Part shown: piece after piece, positions 40,701 through 52,500 of the stretch | Position numbering within the stretch: position 1 is the stretch's first letter | How the letters are laid out: every line of letters starts with the position of its first letter | Assembly (NCBI GenBank): GCA_018398765.1 | Contig: JAHBMJ010003540.1 | Span: 18,613-82,612 of the forward strand | DNA length: 64,000 bases | From: Chromera velia | Taxonomy: Eukaryota > Sar > Chromeraceae | Direction: 5' to 3' | Notes under the pieces: model-generated | The model's database searches: none | What the model was told of the DNA's origin: nothing | Seen by the model: only the letters and a program-made list of their open reading frames with translations | Program-made: the position numbers and the translations under genes

Positions 40701-43700
40701 TTGAAGTGACGAGAAACGGAGAAAATAGGACACAATTTGCAAATCGGCAAGCACTCGATTTAAGGACAGTCCGAAGAATCGACCGGCCGGGTGCGATCTT
40801 CATAGACCAGTGGCGAAACAAAGGTGGAACAAAGTACTCTCACGCAGTCTGATTGAAGCTTTCTTCCCTAAGATAGAGACAGAGAGAGGTGCACAAAAGC
40901 AAGCACGCACTGACACACAGCGTCAGTGGTTTCTCTTTACACCAACTTCTTTCGGCCCATTCATGCATCTTTCTTTTGCTTCGATCGATCCTTTTCTTGC
41001 AAGACCCACCAGGGCACTCTGTTTATCCATTGCATCGGATCAAAATCTGAACGGATGATTTCCAGCCTCCCTTTCCCACCCTCCCCATCCCTGTCCTCCG
41101 CCCCCTCCAGAGCGCCTTCACGCACCGCAACAGCAGCCGTTCCCTCTACTCCCTCATCCCCCCTCCCCGTGTCCTTCCCCTCAGCGCTGTCGTCCCCGAC
41201 GTCCACCATGGAAGTGTCCCCCCCGTCTGCTGCTGCAGTCTCTGCTGAGCGTCCCCCCTCTGTACGCGATCGCTCGCCTCCCTCCGGTGCTCCTGCAGAA
41301 AGTTGGAGAGACCGGACATTGAGTGAGGACGAGGGACCGCTGAGACAGGCGACGGATGAAGAACATGAGGGAGAAATGAGGAGAAAGCAAAAGAGGAGTG
41401 GAAAGGAGCACATTGAGCAGATTATGAGAACAGGCTTCTTTGAAAAACGGATCGAAGACTTGCAAACAGAAAGCGATTGACTATCTTCTCACCTGTGGGA
41501 GGCTTTTTCGAGGTTTCTTCCACGACGTCCGATGCATCTTTCTCTTCCCCGCCCTCTTTCTGTGCCTCCTCGTCCTCTGTTTTCGTCTTCACTTCCGCTC
41601 CCTGTCCATTTTGTCGTCCGTCTTTCTCTCCAACAGCACTGTCCTCTCTGTCTGCAGCCTTCCTCTTTTTACCTCTTTCCTTAGCCCCCTTCTGCTGCCC
41701 TCCCTTCTGCGGCTTTTTGGTCGGACTTTTTCCGATCCGAGCCACTGCATTCCCGCTGTGCCCGGAGTACAGGTGGGGATCGGGAAAGGTGTAAATCGCT
41801 GCCGGGTGGTTGGCAGGAATTCTGAACCTGTCCGGAGGCTCTGCGTCCCTGTGCTGCATCAGAGGCTCGAACAGAACCGTCCCGTCCGGTTGGGGCAGAG
41901 CGTTGACTCCAACTTGAACCATCTCGTCCTCCTCCTGTCCGTCTTCCCTTTCTTGTGTTTGTTCCCCTTCCTGACAGACAGACAGACATACACATACAGA
42001 GACACAACAAGCGTGACCTTCTTTCTCTTTTCGCAACCTGCAGCCAAAGCTGCGAACGGGATAGCACAGCAAAGACGTAAGAAGAGCCAGGAGTGAGTGC
42101 CTTCGAGACTTCACAGAAAGCTACAGACATTTCCTCAACCGCATCAACTAGCAAAGAGAATGAAGATGAGACGGATGGAGGGAGCCCTTCTGAGCAGATG
42201 TGTGAACACATGACTCAGAAGAAGAGGAACGTGATCCTCAGCCAGCCTTCAAGATACGCACCTTCTCCCCTCCTGTTCCATCCTCTCTTAAGCCACTCCC
42301 TTTCTCTACCCCAGATGCCGCTGCCACCGCAGCACCAGAGGCAGCAGCAGAAGCGCCTTCCGGTTCCGGACCTGCATTGGCACTGGAAGAGTCTGGCGGG
42401 GAGGGGGAAGGCGGACAGGAGGATGCAGCAGAGGAGGGGGCCACGGCAGCCCGTTGGGAAGGATCTTCGGTCTTTTTCGCTGTCTCGTCTCCTTCAATTT
42501 TGATCCTCCCAGTAGGACTGTCCTCACCCTCATTCTTCGCCGCCTTCTCTCCTGATTCCTCACGCGGGGCGCCCCCTCCCTCCACCCCTGGCTCTGCTGA
42601 AGAGGAGGAGGAGGAGGCGGAGGATTCCTGAGGAGGAGGGGAGCCCTCTGCAGCTGACGAAGAGGCAGAGGCAGACGACGCAGCAGCACCAACGGCCCCT
42701 GCCTGAAACATCTCTCTTTTCGCTCTCTCACGATCTTCCTGTACACGTTCCCGCTCTTCTTTCTCTTTCTGCTTCTGCTGCTGTTTTCTTTTCTGCAGAA
42801 AGGGGGCTCACAAAGAGAGGGACACCAGACGTTGGTTGTCATACATTTGCTTGCAGGGTTGGCATAAGCGCAGCAGAACAAGGACGAGAGAGAATCGAGT
42901 CGAGTGGCGAAACCAACAGCCTCATCTCGTAAAAAAAACGGGGGAGGGACAGAACCACCCGGATGTTCACAAAGCCTTCCAGAGTACCACCCAGAAATCT
43001 TACGAGAGAGGAATCTTGAGGATGCAACCGCAAGAAGATAGGGAAACGAAAAGAAAAAACGCAAGAGGAGAAAAGGGAGAAAACCCGTGAAGGAGGAAGA
43101 AAAAATAACAGCACACGAACCAGCCAGGAGGGGGTAAGGCAGACCGGACCGACCTGATCGCTGACGGGCGGGACATAGACAAGCTCAAACTGTCCATCAG
43201 AAGCCTGTGTCAATTTCAAACGCTCTGCCCACTCTGCAATTAACCAGACGCGCACATAACAAGAGAGAAGTGACAGACAGGCACATCCATTAGGAAGGAG
43301 CGGAATTCAGAGAACCGCAGATTGTTCCTCAAGAGACCGAGAAGGGTCGGGGAGGGCAAAAAGGAGACACACTGTGACAGAACAGGAACACAGAGAAGGC
43401 AGACCCCCCAAAGAAGAACAAACAAGGACATCGACGGAGCTCACCTTTGCTTGCGAAGAGCACCTGTCGTCCCTTCAGCAATCCAATGAAGGATGGCATC
43501 GCACCTTCGTAGGGAAAAGCGACGACGCGGTCAAGCACAGGTCTGGAAGGCACCTGCATCATCGCACTCATTCAGAGAAGAGCCCGGGAGAGTGCGATAA
43601 AGGGAAGTGTGAAGAAGTCTGCTAGACAGAGCGGGAGAGGCAGAGAGAGATTGCGAAGAGAGAAGCCCTGGCAGAAAACACGAAAGAAAGAAAGAAACGA

Positions 43701-45924
43701 TGCATTCTGAATTAAGGGAACTTCACTACCACCCCGCATCTAAGCTGAAAAAATGGCACGCAGCTTTCTTCAAGAGGATCAGCACCTTTCAGCAGTCGAA
43801 CCCCCTCCCCCCCCACAGACCTGATCAGAGTACTCAATCTCAAGTTTCTCTAGGGAACTTCGGACCGTTCCACTTGCAGCTGCCCCACCCACCCCACCTC
43901 CTGGAAGCCCTCCGAGAAAAGCTGCACTTCTCTCTCGCTCCACCGGCTGTCCCCGTCTGCCTTCTGTCTGTTGAGACAGACCCGATTGTGCAGAAATCGA
44001 CCTTTCGGGACCGAGAGAAGGCGAAGGGGAAGTACCTCCACCCGCGCTGGGCGGTAAGCCACCCCCTGCACCTCTGGGCGGGCCCCTTCCGACCGGCACT
44101 CTCGCAGCCGCCCCGCTGTCTCTTCGCGGTTTGCCTCCTTGCGCAATATGTACAGGGCGCGCTTGGGGCATGCCTGTGTTAATGGGCACGTGCTGCGGGT
44201 GAGGGTGACGGAAAAAAGGGGACCCTGAAGTCCCTTGTGTGTACATCCCCCCGTTGCCGCGACCCACGTCAAGACCCCCGAGCCAACCTTGGGGGGTCCC
44301 GAAAGCGGGATGAGCCATACCGGCCCAAACATTGTAGTCTTCTGTCAACGGCAGGTTCGCATGGGGAGGCAGGACCGCGGCAACAGCATCATCAACTGGA
44401 GGCGTCACACCCCCATCATCTCCCTGCCCCTGGCCTTGGTGCATAGAGGGGAAAAAGGCTGAAGGGGCGCTCGCAGCCCCTGTCTCTGTTTGCCCTCCCT
44501 CGGGCGTAGCGGCTGCTGCTGCGGCTGAAGGACTGGACGTCGGCGAGGGAGCGTGCATGAGAGGAAACCCAATTCTGTTGGTCGTCTGCTGCTGCTGTTG
44601 CGGTCCGCCTGGTTGCTTGCCTGCCATGCCCGGTGTGGGTTTGGCAGAGAGGCCCTGGTGGGGCAACATCGCCCGGCCAGAGTTGAGGGGAGAAGGTCCA
44701 GGACCCCTTATTTGACCCCCTCCTCTCCCCCCTCCGTATCCCCCATGAAGACTGCCTTCAGATCGATGTAGTGTGGAGTCTTCCCCTTTCGGTGTGGTGC
44801 CTGGTGATGCCTCTCCCATGAGGGCCTGTGTGAAGATCGGGGCGTGGCTGTGGGGCGGCTGGGAAAGAATTGCTCGGCGTGGCATAGTGGCTGTGGGCGG
44901 ATACCGCGGGGCGTGCATGTTCATAAAAGGCCCGTATCCGAAGGAGGTAGCTGCAGGAAGGTGAGCCATCGCACCCGGATGCGGGAGTGGCGCTGAGGCT
45001 GCCGCCACTTCTTGAGCCATTCCGAGCCCTCCTTCGCTTCCCTCAAAGCTTAGCCAGTCAGCTTCGGCGCCGAGATGGTCGTCGGGAACGTCCTGCTGAA
45101 GTCCTGCACCCCCCTGCCTCTGATGAATGTGATGGGGCGAGGGAGCTGCTTTGGAGGCCGGGGAGGCAGAAACGCTTGAGTGGGGCGCGACGCGGATGGC
45201 GACATTGGGGATGACGTTTCCCCCTGCTGGGGGTGGTCGGAACGTTGATGCGCTCTCAAAGGCGGGCGGTCGGGCCTTTGGAGCTGCAGAAGATCCAGCA
45301 GCTCTGGATGACTCGTGGAGAGGGCGTGCGGGCCGAGAAGTGCCTCCGGGCTTTGGGGCAGCCCTCGTCGGCTGCCTCCCCGCCCGACTCACTCCAGAGG
45401 ACCTTCCTGCACCAAGGGACTGGCTGAGATAACTCTTGATTGGCGGGGGGATTGGAGCAACTGTTTCAAACTTAACAAAGATATGCTTTGCAACATTCCA
45501 AAATCGGTTCTCCCAGGGTAGGGGGGGGCCTTGGGGTGTGTCCAATTCCTTTGGGGTGAGTCCACTCTGCTTCAACCTATTGAGCACCTCTGTCACCCAC
45601 AGAAAGGTCTCAAACTCTTTATCCGCAATCCCCTCTTCTTCTGCAAGTACAGAGTCAGCGAAGAAGGAGAGGGTGAAGGAGGAGGGGGGGACCACATCAG
45701 TATGAAGGGGAATACAAACGATGACACAGGAAACTTTGGAAAGGAGACTGACGTTCTTCGATGTCACAGCTGTTGTGACGGATGTCGACGTTCTGTTCGC
45801 ACACCCAGGTTTCTGGAACCGTGTCGGTGAAGAACCATCGCCTCCACTTCTTACAACGAGAGCACTCAACCCAGTCAGCCACTTCCTGGTCTGGGACAGC
45901 GTCCGTGCGCTGCCCAGACGTCAT
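34722..45924 (-). CDS. Large CW-type zinc-finger nuclear protein
   Basis: Eleven exons joined in phase: 45924-45753, 45640-43821, 43553-43445, 43233-43154, 42792-42262, 41970-41493, a 24-base exon 40867-40844, 40571-40488, 40362-39908, 39725-39579 and 39350-34722. They give about 2,842 residues. Residues 17-54 form a CW zinc finger: Zn ligands Cys21, Cys24, Cys42 and Cys53, with Trp18, Trp27 and Trp40 as the family's conserved Trp positions. CW domains read histone H3 Lys4 methylation, so a chromatin role is likely (inference). Gly/Pro/Gln-rich regions, acidic Ser/Glu stretches, long Lys/Glu-rich helices and an RD/RE-dipeptide tail follow, typical of nuclear scaffold or RNA-processing proteins. 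No SET, PHD or helicase motif was seen. A short upstream exon at 46253-46194 with a GTACGT donor could give a different N-terminus. The region 40480-41500 is the least certain part. Confidence 0.65.
41055..41480 (+). CDS. Hypothetical 141-residue reading frame inside an opposite-strand intron
   Basis: ATG at 41055 to TGA at 41478-41480, wholly within the minus-strand intron 40868-41492 of the CW gene. The N-terminal part is Ser/Pro/Ala-rich. The C-terminal half is charged and helical (SWRDRTLSEDEG..., then an Arg/Lys/Glu-rich segment with GFFEKRIEDL). It reads more like protein than its antisense. No family recognised. It may be a small nested gene or chance. Confidence 0.35.
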   Translation: MISSLPFPPSPSLSSAPSRAPSRTATAAVPSTPSSPLPVSFPSALSSPTSTMEVSPPSAAAVSAERPPSVRDRSPPSGAPAESWRDRTLSEDEGPLRQATDEEHEGEMRRKQKRSGKEHIEQIMRTGFFEKRIEDLQTESD

Positions 45925-46622
45925 TCAGACCAGAGAACGGTCTGCACGTGCAGACAGACTGAGCTGCTCGGAAAACAGGAACACTTCGTTCGGGACTTCG
46001 CAAGAGTCACATCATTTGACACACATGCAGGAACTCTGCAACAAAAGTGCTTTGAAGCTGACCCCCTGGCCAGGTATAGTTCATTCAAGCAAGCAGTGCT
46101 AACCTCGGAAGGCCATTCTCTTTGATCGCTCCATTTCGCTCCCATCTTTCCACAAATTTCGCAGAACTTGCCGCGGCGTCTCGGAGCACGTACCTCGCAG
46201 CGCAAGTGCCCCACGATATACGCTAGCTTTCCGGGGCCACGTATTGTTGTCATGGAGACGGGAGAGACGGCTGAAAGTTTCTTCGATCCGAATCACTAAA
46301 GTGGTTATCAGGCAAGGGCAGACACATCATTATCGTCCCCAGTCGTTCGCTTCTTGTCATTTGTCAAAAACAGTCGAGTTCCGCTGGAAAACTTGGTCGA
46401 GCCGTGAGAAGAGTGTGTTGTCAGAAGCATGCAGTAAAGAGTTTTGTCTCATTTAACCTCCTCTGTATCCCTGACTGGCCGATCTGCATTCACGCAGAAC
46501 CGCAAAGCCGTGACTAAGCCCACAATTCTGCAAGTTCCATGCATGGCAGAATCTGTCTTGGTCAACATATTTGAGTGTAAGCACGAGTTCCAGAGCTAAT
46601 CAGTGACGGGTGGATAGACCGA
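45925..46622. promoter_or_regulatory. Shared head-to-head promoter region
   Basis: About 0.7 kb between the ATG of the minus-strand CW gene (45924) and the ATG of the plus-strand megasynthase (46623). Both 5' ends point away from it, so both promoters must lie here or very close. No TATA box or other named element was recognised. A possible minus-strand first coding exon (46253-46194) lies inside. Confidence 0.5.
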
Positions 46623-49520
46623 ATGTCTTCTTCAGCATCGAAGCAAGCGGCTTTCGATGATCTTCGCCATCTCTGGGAGAAGTACGGCCCTTCTCCCCTT
46701 TCAGGACAGCTCCAACGAATAGTAGAAGAAGGAAAAAACGACCCCCCTGAGAACCTCCTCTCATGGGTCGACGCCAACGCTCGTGTAACTCAGAGCCTCT
46801 CCGCCCAGCAGTTCAACTCCCAAGTGCAGAGGCTTTGTGTCGCCTTTGACGAGACCCTCCGGCTGAAGAAAGGCGACAGAGTGATTCTGTGCTTTGCGCC
46901 TGGCCTGGACTTTGTGGTCTCCTTCTACGCCTGCATCCACACAGGTGTCGTTGCTGTACCGGTCTACCCCCCCGACCCCAGCAGGGCGGCCTCTGACGTC
47001 GCCCGCTTCTGCGACATCGCCGAGACCGCCCGGGCGGCATGCTGCCTAACCAACTCCTTTTATAGGAGGATAGTCACATTGCTGTCTACGCTGACGGGAG
47101 GAGAGCAGAGAGAAAGGTGGGGCTCTCTGAGATGGCATTGCACGCCGGACATGATCAAGAGAACCTCGGAGTCAGCGAGAAGAGATCCGACGCAAATGGA
47201 GCCTTCTGACATCTGCTTTATGCAGTTTACCTCTGGCTCAACATCCACTCCGAAAGGTGTGATGGTGACGCACGGCTCCCTTCTGCACAACATCCATTAC
47301 ATTCTTCGCATCATGGAGATTGACTCCTCAGTAGATGATCCGGAGACGTCTGAGAACGCACAGAAATACGGTCTAGAAAGTTTTGACTTGTTCATGGAGA
47401 GAAGGCATGAAATCAGTAGGAGAGTACGGGCACACAGGGTACGGGGATTCTCGTGGCTTCCGCTCTATCACGACATGGGCTTGATAGGCACTTTGATCTT
47501 TTTCATCTTTTTCAACATCGAGACGTTCCTCATGAGCCCTCTCGATTTCATCAGGAGACCGCAAAACTGGCTGGTTGGAATGTCGAAATATGCAGCCACA
47601 GTATCAGCAGGACCCAATTTTGCATTTGAGTTGGTGACACGGAAGATGTCAGACGTCGTCCTTCAGTCTTTGGACCTATCCCACGTGTCCGGCATCGTGT
47701 GTGGGGCAGAGCCAATCAAGGCAGGCACGCTGGAACGGTTTTTGCAGGTTGGTACCGCTCACACTCTACTGCTATCTGTGCATTTTTTTCGTATGTGTGC
47801 ATGTGTGTGTGTATCTGAGTGCGTGCGTGTGTGCGCGGCCTGGGTTCATGTGACGTTTCTTTTCTCGCCTTTTCTTTCGGGTGCCATTTAAAACCAGCCT
47901 GTCCTGCCATTTATTTCTAGTGCACTGATTGTCTTTCTTTGACTATCTTGTTTGTCCCCCGGCTCTTCTCTATTTCTACCCAATTTTTTGGCCTCATATT
48001 GCGCTGTCTTTACGAGGGCAGCATGAATGGGCAGTCTCTCTTCGCGACCTTTTCTCTCACTGTGATCACAACTTTTCACAATGCACTTTCTTGGTCATTT
48101 TTGTGTACGCAGAGGTTCGCGGTCGTAGGATTCAAGCCCTGGATGATCGTGCCTGCCTACGGACTGGCGGAGAGCACGCTGATGGTCTCCGGTAGGGCCC
48201 ACAGACGTGCGTGCCCACAGGCAATTTCGGTGGATGCAGAGAAGATGCGGAAAGAGGTCGGTGCTTTCCTTCGTCTTGCTTGTTTCTTCACTCTGCTTTT
48301 GCTGGTCGATTTGAGTTTCGCATGAATGAGTCGTGTCTCCATCTATGTGTTTGGATCGAGGGATTTGTAACATCGTTTTTTGGTTCATTGTGCTTCATTG
48401 TGCAGCGGCAGGTGTGCAAAAAGGGGGAATGGGAAATCTTACTGGGACGACCGCCTTCTGCTCATTCAGACACGTCTGAGTCTCTGTCACTTGTGGCGTC
48501 TGGCGCCGTCTTTCCAGGGATGGAAGGTCAGTCAGTCAGCTGTCTCTTCGCACAGGCTCCCCCTTCTTTGGTTGTTCAGGCCCTTGCCGACCTTCTGGCT
48601 GACACATGCTTCTCTGAGGTGCTACACCCCTGTTTGAACATCTTCCTTCTCTCATGCCTGACCGTTCCCATGCACTCCTTTCTCAGTTCTGATTGTCGAG
48701 ACCGAGACCCTCAGAGAGCTTCCGGAGGGCAGAGTTGGAGAGGTCTGGATTTGCTCAGCTTCCGTTGCGGCAGGGTACTTCTCGATGGGAGAGAAGACCC
48801 GGGACACTTTCGCATGTGCGTGCACGCTTATTGACGGATCCGTCTCCTCTGCCCGCTTTCTGAGGACTGGAGACAGCGGGTTCATCCTCGGAGGGCAGCT
48901 CTACATTGCTGGTCGATTCAAAGACGTGATCATCATTAGAGGAAGAAACTACTACCCACAGGTCGGCCGCCTTTCTTTCAAGCCTTCTTCATGTTTTGTT
49001 CCTTTTGTTCGGCTCTGCTGAGTGATTGGCTGATTCGTTGATTTTTTTGTGTGCCGATCAGGACACGCAAAAATTTCTCATTCCACTGTTTGAGCTAGGA
49101 GAGGCAAAGAAATCTAGAAAATCAAAACACTCTCTCTCTCCCCCACTCCCTCAGGATCTCGAGCAAGCTGTGGAGGAGTGTGAGGGCATCCGTGCTGGCT
49201 GCTGCGCGTGCTTCGCTCTGGAATGCGATGGAGATGAAGAAGAGAGGGTAGGCGTCGCTGCAGAGCTGCGCGACGATGTGCAGACTGATGGCTGCAACGG
49301 GTGGCTTCAACTGTTCACTCGTCTGTCCGGTTCTGCAGAGGATCAGAAGGAGAGGAGATTCAACAGGGTAGCGAGGGAGGCAGCGAGTGCTGTGCTGAGG
49401 TCGTCTGGGGTCCAGGTGCACAAAGTTTGGTTGTTGAAGGCCCGAACGCTGCCGAAGACTTCTTCGGGGAAGATTCGGAGATCCTTGACTCGTGAACTTC
49501 TGTTGGGGGGAAAGATTGAT
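46623..49520 (+). other. FAAL domain (loading)
   Basis: Fatty acyl-AMP ligase, spread over five exons. The adenylate-binding loop FTSGSTSTPKG is at residues 202-212. The FAAL-typical WLPLYHDMGLIG is at about 47455-47490, YGLAEST at about 391-397, TGD at 524-526, the FKDVIIIRGRNYYP segment at the end of the fourth exon, and the catalytic Lys of SGKIRR at about 661. All key motifs are intact. It activates a free fatty acid with ATP and passes it to the next ACP rather than to CoA. Confidence 0.85.
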
Positions 49521-52500
49521 GTCAGTCTATGAATGAGTCTCTGCCATGTGGATTGTCCCTGATTTGTTTGGCTTGGTCTCCCACTCCCCTCTATTTGATA
49601 CACTGTCTTTTCTGCGGCTTTCTTTCTGTCCCAGCTGAAGTGACCCTATTTCGCTGCCTCCTTTCCTCTTTCCCATTGCAGAGCGTCCTGTACGAGACAA
49701 ACATTGACAACCCTAGCGGGCCCGCCCCTTCCGTCCCCGCAGAAAACAGTTTGGAAGGAATTTGCAGCGTTGAGGAAATAGGTGGCGAGCGCATTGTCAG
49801 AAGGCACCCTCCTGTCGGTCCCTCGGCAGAATTCAGAACCACAAGACCCTCAAATGATTCGTCCTCTGTCCCCTCACTGCCCTGCTCGCGGTCGTGTACT
49901 CAGTCTGACAGCAGCAGTAGCAACAGCAGTAGTAGTAGCAGTTGCAGTGTTAGTAAGACCAGGAATGGAGCACAGTTCAGTTCAGGGGACTCCGGAAACG
50001 CTGAGTATCACATGGGCAGTAAGAGAGAGGAGTTTGTGGGGGTAGTCCAAGGGTCAGATGCTGCAGAAGTTTCATCGGAATTGTCGATTGAGGGCAGGAG
50101 AAGGAGACGAAGAGTATTCCAAGCTGTGAGTGCAGCCGTTGAAAAGGTCTTTAAGATGCGGATGCAAGATGTGAGGGAGAGAGAAGAGCCATGCCCCGAA
50201 AGCATAAGCCTTGATGTTCCTCTCCACGAACACGGTATAGATTCCATGCGAGCGGTGGAATTCACAGAGGAGCTAAGCGCTTCTCTCGGATTGGAAGTGG
50301 ACCCCATTCTTCTTTTCAACTACCCGACACTCCAAGATGTTCTTGACTTCCTTTGCGACAGTCATGAGACTGATCACCAGCAGGAAGACGAAGAAGGGGG
50401 AAATGGGGGGGTGACCTGCGCCCATTTGTTAGGGGATCCTACTCTGTCCTCTTTTCTGTCCGTAGATGACCAGACAATGTCGCACGATGTTTCTGTAGTA
50501 GGTGCTGCCTGCCGTCTTCCTGGTGGCGTCCGGAATTTGGGAGACTTCTGGGAGCTTCTCCATGCTCGCAGAGATGCGATCTCAGAGGTTCCCCGGTCTC
50601 GGTGGGAGGTCGACGACTTCTTTGATCCCGACCCGAACGCAGAGGGGGGAATGAAGATGTACGTTAAGGTTGGGGGGTTCCTTGAGGACGCACACCTTTT
50701 TGATAACGCCTTCTTCAGAGTTAGCCCTGCGGAGGCGAAGGCGATGGACCCCCAACAACGTCTCCTTTTGGAAGCCTCATACGAGGCCTTCCAGTCCTCA
50801 GGGCGGGAAAAGCCAGACTTAGAGTCACAGAACATTTCTGCCTTCGTGGGGTGCTCCTCGAACGACTGGCATGGCATCAGTGGAGGTCGAGAGATTTCTG
50901 CTTTGTCAGCCATCTCGGCATCCTCCTCAATCTTGGCTAACCGTTTATCGTACATCTTCGGCTTGCGGGGGCTGTCCATTACAGTGGATTCAGCCTGCAG
51001 CTCTTCTTTAGTGGCGATTGATCTTGCCGTGCAGAAGCTGAGGCAAGAGGTGAGTGAGGGAGGAAGGTGTCAGTCTGCCGGGGTCGCTGCTTTGGCTGCG
51101 GGAGTGAATTTGATGATGAACCCTGGTGTCACTGTTGCGTTCTGCAAGGCACGAATGCTGGCCCCCGATGGGAAGTGTAAGGCTTTCGATGCACGTGCGG
51201 ACGGGTACGTGAGAGGAGAGGGAGTTTGTGCTGTGGTTCTAACGCGTCTTGATGCTGCGCGTTCAAAAGGCGAAAGAGTCCTTGCAGTTGTGAAGGCGTC
51301 CGCAACCAACCACGGGGGGCGGGCGGGATCTCTGACTGCTCCCAGGGCTCAAGGGCAGCAGGAGGTGATTAGAGACGCTCTTCGCTCTGCAGGCCTCTCA
51401 CCTGCTTGCATTGGCTTTCTGGAGGCCCATGGGACGGGAACGGCACTGGGAGATCCGATTGAGCTCAGCGCTTTGAAAGCAGTTTTCGGCTCCTCTCGGT
51501 CTTTCGACCGCCCTATTCTTGTAGGTTCGGTGAAAACGAACATCGGACACCTTGAAGGTGCAGCAGGCATTGCGGGGTTCTTGAAGCTTCTGGTTGCCCT
51601 GCAGCACAAAGAGGTCCCTCCAAACCTCCACTTTGAGAGTTTGAACCCGAAGATTAACACCAAGCGATTCCATTTCGCAATCCCAACAGAAACCATTCCC
51701 TTTCCTCTGTGTGAGGAGACAGGACAACGTTTGACGGGAGGTGTCTCTTCGTTTGGATTTGGGGGCACAAATGCTCACGTGATTCTTCAAGAACCACCTC
51801 CGGAGCTAGCCGGAGGCATTCTAACTGAAGAGGAGGAGAGACAGAGGGCAGAACAGTGGCAACATCAGCCCATCCACTGGACACAACACTCTCACCGAGG
51901 GGGATCATTCCGGGTCTCTCTCGAGTTGTTGTCGATGTCGGTTGAGGAGCTGAAGAAGCACGTGAGCAGTGTGGCTGTGGAGACGGCGAGTCAGGTGCTC
52001 GGGGGTTCGGCCTCAGAGTTGCCCCCGATGGACGCCCCCCTGCAGGATCTGGGGATCGACTCGCTGGGGGCGGTGGAGCTCCGCAACAGCCTGCAGACGA
52101 AATTGGGGGTACAGCTCCCCGCCACGGTTTTGTTTGACTATCCAACGCTGAACGGCATCGTCGGTTTCATCTGCCAGCAGGTGCGGGAGTCTGCGATGTC
52201 TCAGGGAGAGCGTCAGAGTGCGTCTCTGTCAGCTCTGGCTCGTCTCAATGATGGGATGCCTGTGGAGCAGCCAGAAGACCGCAGAGTGGCGGTCGTGGGT
52301 TTGGCTTGTCGACTTCCTGGCGGCAGCACTGACCCTGCTCGGTTGTGGCAGATGATGATGGGGAAGACAGATTGCATGTCAGAGGTCCCGCTGAGCCGGT
52401 GGAACAACGAGGCCGTGTTTGACCCCGACCCTGATGCCGACGGATGCACGTACGTGAGGGAGGCGGCGTTTATTGATGGCATTGATTTGTTCGACAACGG

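Noticed and set aside
40961-41413. Minus-strand reading with SDFDPMQWINRV, resembling the N-terminus of COG/exocyst-type tethering subunits
   Set aside because: No following exon continues such a protein, the interval is an intron of the CW model, and the plus-strand reading looks more protein-like.
47748-48112. Read-through of the first megasynthase exon to a stop at 47891
   Set aside because: Phase and FAAL homology continue in the exon 48113-48256. The read-through part is a Cys/Val-rich GT-repeat intron.
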